From: Azolla caroliniana
Lineage: Eukaryota > Polypodiophyta
DNA: 64,000 bases
Direction of reading: 5' to 3'
Assembly (NCBI GenBank): GCA_043228905.1
Contig: JBHGNT010000002.1
Span: forward strand, 2,418,001 to 2,482,000
Below the pieces are notes generated by a model, which saw only the letters and a list, made by a program, of their open reading frames with translations, was not told the origin of the DNA and made no database searches. The position numbers and the translations under genes were made by a program. This document shows positions 54,962-64,000 of this stretch, piece by piece (position 1 is the stretch's first letter; every line of letters begins with the position of its first letter).

Positions 54962-57129
54962 TATACAAAGAGTCTTACACTCAGGGATTCTGCTGCGGTT
55001 ATTCATCTCGGTGTATCTACCTTGATCTTGCAATGCCGATTACAAATCATGTAAAGCTAGATGGACACAATGGTTGCCTCCGCAATTATGTTATTATCCT
55101 GATTTGTATGTAGATTCTACACATCTGAGTAGGATGCTATAGCACAAATATTTACCATCCTCAGCTTGAGTTGGCCTCAGTTTAAAGCTTGTAAACACTT
55201 TGAACCATGAGTAGCCTTCATTAATCTTAGCTTGTGCAGCTTTGGGAAGCGTCAATTAAGCTTACCTTGTACAACTCTTTGGAGCATGAGATGGCATCGA
55301 TTCTCGGCAGAAGGTGGTTACTCTTTCGAGCTAGTGCATACAGTACTTCTTGCTCAGGTAACAGTAAAAGAGAACAAACTTAAGCCCTTTTTGCCTCGAT
55401 AAACCATAGACTAAACCATAACCATATAACCATAAATGTCAACCTTAAACCTTAAAACCCCAAACTTCTAACTTTTGGGCTGAGCTGTACAGAACATACA
55501 GAATCTAAAATATGTTTAGCTTTAGCTGATTATGATTTTTTTGGTATTTACCATTACTAAACCATTTGTTGAAGATCCGAAAATATTATTCAATGCATCA
55601 TTCCATGCAGTATTGTTATTACGTTTTAGGAGTGTTCTTACATGACCTTGAAACATGAGGTAGTTATCTTTACTGAAGACATGTTGGACAAGTTTTCTTT
55701 CTATTTAAAATGCAATGTCAAGCATAAGAAAGTGTTACCTTGAAATTTAATTGACACAAGCCTCCCAAACTTGATATATGATAGGGACAAATTAATCACT
55801 TGGAAAGGACCTATTGGTTTCTGCCCATCCTTTGGGTGATTTATTTTTCCATCATGGTAGTATGTTATTTAATCTGAAGTGGTGATTAGGTTGCCATCTA
55901 TAGACATGAATTTTGAGCTCAATATTCATGCCATAGCTACTTAAGACTATGTAGCCACATTATTCTTTCATGAACTAATGGATCAATGTCTATCATATCA
56001 ACTCCCTTGCAGAACCCTTCAAACAACCTCTACCTCTTGACTATAAAGAATTTTCAAACGAGAGTGCACACAACGACTATGAGAGAAATTTTTGCAAGGA
56101 TTGGGTTTGGTCGAAGATGTGCAAGAAGCATAGTTGAATGTGATCAAAAGCAAAGTATTGTATGAAAGTGTGTTAATTAGACTCCTTCACTTGTTTAGGG
56201 CAAAGTGTGTATGCTCAGCTACCCTCGTCACTTATACCACAACACCATGTCTCACATCATAAGGAGTGTGAGCTAAGTCACATGGATTTAGTGGTTTGGA
56301 TGGCAAACAACGACATGGGCTCTAACATGTATTGATGTGTACATTTTCCTTGTTAAGCAAAAAAATGTTTTTGTAATTAGGTGCAACAAATGTAGTATAA
56401 TCTAAGAAGCATGAGCCTCCACATTTTTCCCATGTCATGCATGGTACATTAATGTAGCAAAAGTGCTTCATTCAAGAAGGAATCTATTGATGCATTATCC
56501 AGCAACTATGTTGTGTGTTATCATCCAAACCATTTTCCATATCTTGCATCTAACCAAAACCCAAAATTTTGCATTTTAGATCTTTTTGCTCACTTCCAAT
56601 GCGATTCTAACAAGTCGATGTAGGGAAAAAAATTGAACCTTAAGGATGCTGTCAACAACCCCTTCCATGGTCGCAATCTCAATGGGAAGTGATCCCATCC
56701 CAAGAAGTAAGATAGTGCATAATGTTCTTGGCCTTCACAAACTTGGCAACCGTTTATTCTAATTCATCAATACATTAACCAAATCAAGTTAGTGACTGGG
56801 CATCTTTTCTTAACACTAAATAGTGTTGTTTAAAACATCTGAAATTTCATCACCCATAAACACACAACATATAACCTTCTCATAGATTCGGGAAATTGCA
56901 GACATATATTCACTTGGCACTAGAGTTGTTCCAAGTGCCTCCAAATATGCGTAAGGTACCATATCAAAAGTTGTCCTAAAGACTATGAAGCAACAATATA
57001 AAACATTACTCTCAAGTGACTTTCTTCCATTCGAATAGAATAAAAAAAATGTATGATCCCTAATGAGGCAAATTTTGACTTATGGGACCAAATCAACATA
57101 TGTGACTCCTCAAGAATGGGGGTTACTAC
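54962..57129. other. CHR4 3'UTR and downstream spacer
   Basis: The 3'UTR presumably occupies the first few hundred bases; no decisive polyadenylation signal was singled out. Beyond about 55400 the sequence is AT-rich and carries no gene I can support. The right part may be decayed LINE tail. Confidence 0.5.
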
Positions 57130-57940
57130 TTCTCTCAATTGTTAAAATAATGCACACATATGTGTGTTGACATTTCTCGGAGGAAGTTTGAGTATGACAC
57201 TCACATTATCATTCTCATTTAACCAATCATTATATTCCTCGCGAATTACCTTTATACATTGAGCATGTGATAAGTAAGTGATATTCATCCTCCACTAGGT
57301 TTTCATTGCATACCTTGCAAATCTTCGTGATTGTGTGATGATGCCTTGGTGCCACCTCAACAACTAGCTTTCGTTACAAAGTCCAAAGAAGTGTAAGGTT
57401 CTCCAAGACCCAAGCCTCATGGGGTAGTGAGATGCGATTGGATAAGTTCTAACATTTTTTTCCTTATATTGGGGGTTAATATTAACAATTTAATATTCCA
57501 ATTTTGACATATTAGCATCTTGCCACTTCATCTTTAGTGCTTATAGTAATCTATCTTCAATTATCACATCACATAGAGCTCCAATAAATCTTTTACCCCC
57601 AATCTCTCCTACTTCATAAAGCAACACTTGGACCACCATAGCATTGAATAACATCAATCCCATTTCCCATCCTCGATATCGCTTTGGTTGCGTTGATTCC
57701 TAAACATATAATAACTATTCCAACCCACTTGAAGTCGGACTCATTGTATACATTGCATCTATTTGTCAATGGGACATTAATACCAAAATATTCGAAGCTT
57801 TGCATCACTTGTATTGGTTCTCCCTTGTATGTAAATGTGGAGTAGTCCCTTGGTTGTATTCTCTTTATTGCCATCATTTTTGTTTTGTCCACGTTTATAG
57901 TTCGCCTAATGATTTCCCAAAACAAGTACCACATTTTTTA
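57130..57940 (-). pseudogene. LINE fragment of the same lineage as in CHR4 intron 7
   Basis: The minus-strand frame 57614-57934 has VDKTKMMAIKR and YKGEPIQVMQSFEYFGI, the post-palm region of such LINEs. Further downstream near 57210-57330 is a zinc-finger-like ICKVC...EDEYHLLITC (CX2C, H, C). Frameshifts separate the parts. Confidence 0.7.
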
Positions 57941-58208
57941 TGACAGTTCAACAACAATAGTTATGGATGAGACCACTAAAATGTTGTAAATGCATTCCTA
58001 GAATTGATGTGAAACCCAAAATTTGTAGAATACATGCATTTCCTTTCTATCTCTCGAAAGGAAATGTATTTTTTAGAGTCAACAAACATAAATGGAAGTG
58101 GTCAATTTATAAAAGAAGATGTTGGAATATTTATTACTCAACCTAGAACATGAACAATGGTATTGACTTTCAACTAAGTTTTCAAATGCCTTTTGGAAAC
58201 TGTTGTTG

Positions 58209-58246
58209 GGTGGGGGGTGGAGCCAAAAGCAGCTCCACCCCCCTCC
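58209..58246. repeat. Short GC-rich hairpin
   Basis: GGGGTGGAGC and GCTCCACCCC are exact complements separated by about 8 bases. It may be a terminator-like or transposon-end hairpin. Function unknown. Confidence 0.6.
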
Positions 58247-58741
58247 CAAGGGGGTTTGAGTGTGACGGGAGAGAGAGACACACAGAATGAGAGGGAAAAT
58301 GAAAATGAAAGGCAGACACACTATTGAGGGGTAACTTCACTATTATTCCCTTCTTTTCATGCCCTATGGGTGGGGTTTATAAAATACAAAATCTTAGCAT
58401 TACCGGACAATACAAAAAGCCAAATGGGGGTAGTTACACCTACTTGCTCCACTCTCTCACATTTGTACACATGCACACAAAAAGCTAAATGTGCATGTGT
58501 ACACACTCTTCCTCACAGTCACACATTACACATTACACCCTTAACCCTCCCGTACACCTATACAAGTAACACCTGGCACGCCTATTGGACGTCGAACCCA
58601 CATGCCCATGCCAAAAACTCGTCAACCAGAACTCCATTCGTCTTCTCTTCTCTCGTCGATCGGAAATCCCTCGACCAAAACACTGCTCTTCGATCGAAAC
58701 TCGCTTGACATGAACCTTCCTGTTCGGTCAACACGACATTC

Positions 58742-61255
58742 TGTGGTTGTCGATATTATGTGACGTTCATCGACGACTTCTCCAGGCACACCTGGATATT
58801 CCCTATGCGACAAAAGAGTGAAGTGTTCTCACACTTCCAGAAATTTAAACATGAAGTCGAAAAGACAACCGGTCGACATGTACGGTGCCTTCAATTGCAT
58901 GGAGGCAAAGAGTATTTCTCTGATGCCTTCACAACATACCTTCGACAAGAAGGAATTCGGAGGGAGTTTACATACCGACACACACCTCAACAGAACGGGG
59001 TAGTTGAACGAAAGAATCGGCATATACTCGAGGTGGCAAGGGCAATGATGAATGAGAAAAACTTGTCAAAATTGTACTGGGCTGAAGAGACAAACACGGT
59101 CGTCTACCTAATGAATCGGTGCACAACATCTGGAGTGCACTATGTAACCCCCCCCATGAGAAGTTCTATGGAAAGAAGTTGAACCTATCCTACAAAAGCA
59201 TATTCGGCTCTATCGCATTTGCACATATTCCCGATAAAAAGCGGCAAAAGCTCGATCCAAAATCGAACAAATGTATCCTCATGGGGTACTCGCTCGAACA
59301 AAGGGGTATAAGTGCTTCAACCCCTTTACCAAGAAGGTATGAGTGAGTAGGGATGTTGTATTCGACGAATCTGCTTCCAAGTACATAGTTGACTCAATTC
59401 CATCCGATCCGATCGAAACCAACTTCGAAATAGACTTGGAGGATGATTGACTAAGGCTCACACCAAATGAGAGTTCAATCTCAACCAAATTGAGTGGACC
59501 ACAAGAGCCACCGAGCGACCATAGCACGTCACGACCAAGTTCGAAATCGGACAAAGGAAAGGCCAAAATGCCTTGAGTACAAATGGCTCGAATGAAAACG
59601 AATCGGCTCACTCACTTGACAGTGAGTATGTTGGATTGGATGTTCCTATCATGAGGACACCAGGAACCAAGAAAATGTCCTTGAAGACAAGTGAACAACT
59701 CTGTCGGTCCACTCAATAGAAGGTGGCGACAGTTCGGGAGCCGGAAATTTTTTTTGAAGCCGCTAAGGACCCACAATGGGTCGAAGCAATGAACAAGGAG
59801 ATGCAAGCACTCTCCAAAAAGGAGACATGGGAACTAGTCCCCCCTTCACCCCATCAGAAGGTAATCGAATGCAGGTGGATATACAAGGTGAAGCACAATG
59901 CCGACGGCACCATCAATCAATATAAGGTCTGGCTTGTGGCAAAAGGGTATGCACAGACACACGGGATCGATTACAAAGAGACCTTTGCCCGGGTGGCAAA
60001 GATGACTACCATTTGAACCGTGATTGTGCTTGCAACAGCGAAAGGGTGGCACCTCCATTAGATGGACATCAAGGACACCTCCATTAGATGAGGAGGTGTA
60101 CATAGTACAACCACCCGAATTCAAGTCGTGTACACATCCGACTATTATTTGCCGACTCAAAAAGCCTCTCTACGGGCTCAAGCAAGCCCCTAGAGCATGG
60201 CATTTGAAGATAATCCAATATCTTCACCAAATCGGCTTCAAAATGTCCAAGTCTAGTAATTCCAAGTCCAACAACTCTAGAAGATAGCTATTCATCATCA
60301 TATATGTGGATGACTTCGTCATTGGAGGAGAGCACATAGTAGATATCAAACATATCAAGAAGCTTCTTTCCAGCCGATTCGAAATGAAAGACATGAAGTA
60401 CTACATTACTTTTTGGATATAGAACTAATATGGACTCCTGACGGCATCATGATCTCCCAACGACATTATGTCCTCGATCTACTCTTTAAGTTCGGGATGA
60501 CAGAGTGTAAGCTCGTCGCTACCCCTCTCGGCCGAAATCTCAAGCTAGATGCCAACTGCAGCACATAAGAGTGTGAGCCGACTCACTACCGACAACTTGT
60601 TGGAAGCCTTCTCTATCTCACCATTACTCGGCCCGACCTCAATTACATGGTCGAACTCCTTACTCAGTTCCTGCAGACACCACAAAACATTCACCTAAAC
60701 TGTGTTAAGAGAGTGTTACGCTATGTAAGTGGGACGATGGACTTCGACATCCTCTATAAATCGGCCACACTAATTTGTCTCGAAGGGTACGTCGATGCTG
60801 AATGGGCTAGTTACAAAGTTGATTCACGATTAAGATCAAGATTCGTCTTCTCCCTCGATAGCGGAGCCATATCGTGGAGCAGTAAGAAGCAGCCGACAAT
60901 TGCACTATTGAGCAGAAAGGCCGAATATAGGGGCGCGATAGTTGCCGCATGAGAAGTTGTGTGACTGAAGAGAATCTTGAAGGAGCTAGGCGTTCCCATC
61001 AAGGATATGGTTCTCTACTGCAACAACATGACCAATATCCATGTGGCCTGCAACCCAATTTTCCATGCTCGAACCAAGCACATTGAGGCGCACTATCACT
61101 ACACCCGAGAGCGTGTCCTGGTCAAAGATGTCGACCTGCAACATATCAACACAAATCTACAAACGGCTGACATTTTCACAAAGGCCCTGGGAGCCGACAA
61201 GCTACGGCAGTTCGCGACAAACCTAGGCCTCTCGACCGCCACAAGTCGAGCTTGA
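58742..61255 (+). pseudogene. Copia element E: integrase, RT and RNase H, 5' truncated
   Basis: Homology begins abruptly inside the integrase (YYVTFIDDFSRHTWIF), so gag, protease and the 5' LTR are absent. Integrase Glu lies in NGVVERKNR, but the Asp site reads LQLHGGKEY, replacing the usual Ser-Asp. RT runs from EAAKDPQWVEAMNKEM through WIYKVKHNADG and LYGLKQAPRAW to the YVDD active site at 60303-60314. RNase H has GYVDAEWA and ISWSSKKQPTIALL, ending ADIFTKALG. A small internal duplication (ACCTCCATTAGATG twice, 60050-60090) replaces the normal NAFL segment. There are multiple stops and shifts. It is in opposite orientation to D and is a different family. Confidence 0.85.
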
Positions 61256-61544
61256 GGGTGGTTATAGAGTAAGGAATGGGACGGGCTAGGAGCTCGCCTG
61301 AAAACCGAACGGAGCAACCGAAGTCGGCACCGTCCTCACCAAAGACCAACCCAAACTGACTATCCGACAATTGGAGGTTGTGTTTGAAGGGGACATCCCC
61401 CTCATACACCTCTCTTTTGTAACACACGGGACTACATAATGTAGCCGTGCAATGTTTTTAATTTTAATTTTAGCTCCCCCCTTTTCGCTTGTAGGACATG
61501 CTCGGGACTACATTTTCGGTAGCCGATGTTTGTAAAAAACTCTA

Positions 61545-62060
61545 GCACCCCCCGTACTTTCCTAAATTACCTTCCTACCCCTTCCCTTACTTTCCCAAAT
61601 TACCCTCCTTTTCAAAATTACCACCCTACCCTTCCCCTCACTTTTCCCTAATTACCACCCCACCCCTCCCCTTACCTTCTTAATTACCCTCCTACCCCTA
61701 CCCTTACCTTCTTAATTACCCTCCTACCCCTCCCCTTACCTTCTTAATTGCCACTCTACCCCACCCCTTACCTCACCTCCAAATTACCACCCTAACCCCC
61801 CCTCACCTTTATCACTTTTTTTATCGCTCTACCCCTCCCCCCACCTTTCCGTATTACCATACCTCTACCCCTCCCTCACTTTTCACTCCTACCTATCTTT
61901 ACCCCTCCCCCACTTTGTTAAAAATTTTCCTACTCCTTCCCACTTTTACCTATTTTTTGCTCCACCCCTCCTCCAAGTTTCCCTATTTATACCTCTACCC
62001 CTCCATTTTTCCTAACTCTACCTCTACCCCTCCCATGACCTTTACCTTTTTAACTTACCA
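61545..62060. repeat. CT-rich degenerate ~32-bp repeat block
   Basis: Variations on CTTCTTAATTACCCTCCTACCCCTCCCCTTAC; strongly C+T on the plus strand, with the best repeats at 61670-61760. Looser pyrimidine-rich sequence extends to about 62400. Confidence 0.75.
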
Positions 62061-62460
62061 CCCTACCTTTTCTCTCTCTACCTTTTTGCACTGATTACCA
62101 CTAGCGCCCCTTATCATACCCTTACCATATTAAAACCCACTACCCTTTCCTTTCCTAAGTGCACATGTGCACATAGCACACCCTCACCGCCCACTCCCTA
62201 ATTTGAATCCCCTCAACCCTCCACTTTACCCTTCCCTCATAAACCCTATGTAAACCCCTCAAATCCACTCATGGTCTTATGGCACTTATGAGCCCTTAGG
62301 GGCGAAACTAATTTGCCAATAGCATTTGACCATGTCCCCCCTCCCCCCTAAACCCTTGTAATTTTTCATTCATAATGATAATTACATATTTTTAATTATG
62401 TTTTCTCTCTCCCTCCCTCCCTTTTTAATTATGTTTTAATCTCATTTTATATTTTTATTA

Positions 62461-62773
62461 GGGAAAAGTACCAAGATACCCCTGGAAGTTCGTCTATTTA
62501 CCAGAATGCCCCTAGAAGTTTCAAATTTACCAAACTACCCCTATGTCCAAAAAATTACACTTTATAAAGTAATTATACACTCAAATATTTGGTAAATAGG
62601 ACTAGTTCGGGTCCATTTCTTCAATCTTTGATAAATAGGGCTTGTAGATTTGAGTGTATAATTACTTTATAAAGTGTAATTTTTTGGACATAGGGGTAGT
62701 TTGGTAATTTTGGAACTTCCAGGGGCATTATGGTAAATAGACGAACTTCCAAGGGTATCCTAGTACTTTTCCC
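62461..62773. mobile_element. Mutator-like MITE with 9-bp target duplication
   Basis: A 313-bp element with long terminal inverted repeats of about 125 bp, starting GGGAAAAGTACC and ending GTACTTTTCCC. The two arms pair with a few mismatches around a loop near 62590-62648. It is flanked on both sides by the exact 9-mer TTTTTATTA (62452-62460 and 62774-62782). Long TIRs with a 9-bp duplication fit the Mutator superfamily. It has no coding capacity. Confidence 0.9.
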
Positions 62774-62782
62774 TTTTTATTA

Positions 62783-63282
62783 CTACCTTTATCTTTCATT
62801 TTAATTAATATGTTAATCCCCTCCTCTCCCCTTACCCCTCTTTTTAATTTTTAATTATGTTTTTAATCTTGTTTTTAAGTTTAATATTAGGTTTACTTAT
62901 GTTTTAATCTCTAACCCTCTTTCTCACACACACTTTTAATTTTTTAATTAGTATGTTAATCCCCTCCCCTTACCTTGTTTTACATTTAGGTTTATATTTC
63001 TAGATTTATGTTTATGTTTTTAGTTTTCGGTTTATGATTTTTATTATTATGTTTATGTGTTAATCGTTTTATTAGTGTTTATGTTTAACCTTAATCGTAG
63101 TAATTAACCCCCCACCCCTCTTCCCCCTTCTCCTATTTCTACTCCCGCCTTCTTCCTATACACCAAGCATTTTAACGATTCAGGTGCGCTCAAATCGGCG
63201 TTGGTGTTCCTCTTCTCTGACATCTTCTCCAACATCTACCCGTCGATGACCCACCATTCCGCACTCTTTGTTTCAACCGCAA
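62783..63282. other. AT-rich spacer right of the MITE
   Basis: Nothing recognised apart from T-rich low complexity. Near 63180-63280 the composition returns to that of the copia 3' end. Confidence 0.4.
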
Positions 63283-63430
63283 CGTCAACAAACCTAGGTC
63301 TCTTGACCGCCACATGTCAAGCTTGAGGGGGGGTATAGAGTCGAACAGAGCAACCGAGGCCAACACCGTCCTCACCAAAAACCAACCCAATTTCACTATC
63401 CGACGATTGGAAGTTGTGTTTGAAGGGGCG
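63283..63430 (+). pseudogene. Second copy of copia E 3' end
   Basis: Bases 63283-63430 align by eye with 61218-61390: ACAAACCTAGG(T/C)CTCT, CCGCCACA.GTC, GCTTGAGGG, ACCGTCCTCACCAAA and TTGTGTTTGAAGGGG. This copy leads directly to an LTR start, so it keeps the true 3' end of the family. Confidence 0.75.
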
Positions 63431-63665
63431 TGTTAAGAATTAAACTCAACTTCCCTAGTGTGGGAACACACCTTAAGAATCGCCAAGTGTGTGAACACCC
63501 CACCACTTAGTATCATAACTAATGTGTCATAGAAGTTAAGCCTTATGACACATAGTTACTAGGTAGTTAAGTCTACACCTCTTTCCCAAGAGGCGGTTGT
63601 TGTAATAGAATATAGAGAGAAGGTAACTACAATTTAGTTTTTACTATTTTTCTGTATACTCTGTG

Positions 63666-63723
<58 letters not shown>

Positions 63724-63817
63724 TAACACAAATCCTTAATCTTTTCCGCTGCATAGAATCACACTCAATTCTTTACAATGGTCAATTCCTCTTGGGGACT
63801 TGGCTCTTTTTCAACAC
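63431..63817 (+). repeat. Probable copia 3' LTR
   Basis: Follows the purine-rich GAAGGGGCG with TGTTAAGAATTAAAC. A TCAACA end at about 63817 gives a 387-bp LTR, but there is no second LTR to confirm it. It contains a (CT)n(AC)n microsatellite at 63670-63722. Confidence 0.5.
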
Positions 63818-64000
63818 CCGTCTTGGTATAACCTCATCATCATACATCCTTTTCGGCCTTTCCACCTCGGCGAATGCTTGCATATAATGCATATTTCTTC
63901 ATCCTTACACTTAAGATGCATATAATGCACATTTCTTCTCATAAATCCGTGTTCGAATCTCACCAGCCACTTCCAATGCTAAATCCCTTTTCTCATTGTA

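Overview
This is nuclear DNA of a land plant, most likely a flowering plant. It holds two intron-rich host genes, a C-4 methylsterol oxidase of the SMO2 class and a CHD3-type chromatin remodeller of the CHR4/PICKLE-RELATED class. Both are embedded in layers of decayed LTR retrotransposons, LINE fragments, microsatellites and a MITE. I cannot name the species. Host exons were assembled by eye from splice sites and phase; no alignment was run.

Layout. 1-9150: a Ty3/gypsy element on the minus strand, cut by the left edge, with its 5' LTR at the right, gag-protease, RT, RNase H, integrase and then an extra coiled-coil ORF. 9151-12055: degenerate repeats, including a 48-bp minisatellite, a perfect 43-bp inverted repeat and a plus-strand gypsy PR-RT remnant. 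12056-24879: a nest of four LTR elements. A is a gag-only Ty1/copia on the minus strand. Inside it is B, a plus-strand non-autonomous element with about 1-kb LTRs and unfamiliar acidic, Cys-containing ORFs. Inside B are C, a solo LTR within B's left LTR, and D, a broken copia element within B's interior. Most boundaries carry matching or near-matching target duplications. 25080-28160: two LINE (L1-like) copies. 28366-28855: a (CATA)n-type microsatellite.

29154-33610: the SMO2 gene, seven exons with all phases consistent, encoding about 276 residues with three His clusters. 33618-37523: mostly unassigned, with one PPR-like pseudogene fragment. 37524-38275: 170-bp and 26-bp tandem repeats directly upstream of the second gene. 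38300-54961: the CHR4-type gene. It has a probable 5'UTR exon, a long first intron and about 14 coding exons giving roughly 2,380 residues: PWWP, PHD finger, two chromodomains, SNF2 ATPase/helicase and a SANT/Myb-like domain. A LINE fragment and a (GA)n tract lie in the intron just before one exon whose acceptor I could not place.

54962-64000: the gene's 3' flank, a LINE fragment, a 5'-truncated copia with a duplicated 3' end, a CT-rich degenerate repeat block, a Mutator-like MITE with an exact 9-bp target duplication, and a probable copia 3' LTR.

The two host genes share no evident pathway: one acts in sterol synthesis at the ER, the other in chromatin in the nucleus. The most interesting items are the PWWP-CHD3 domain combination, the unassigned ORFs of element B, the extra coiled-coil ORF and heat-shock-element array of the gypsy element, and the clean nesting record.
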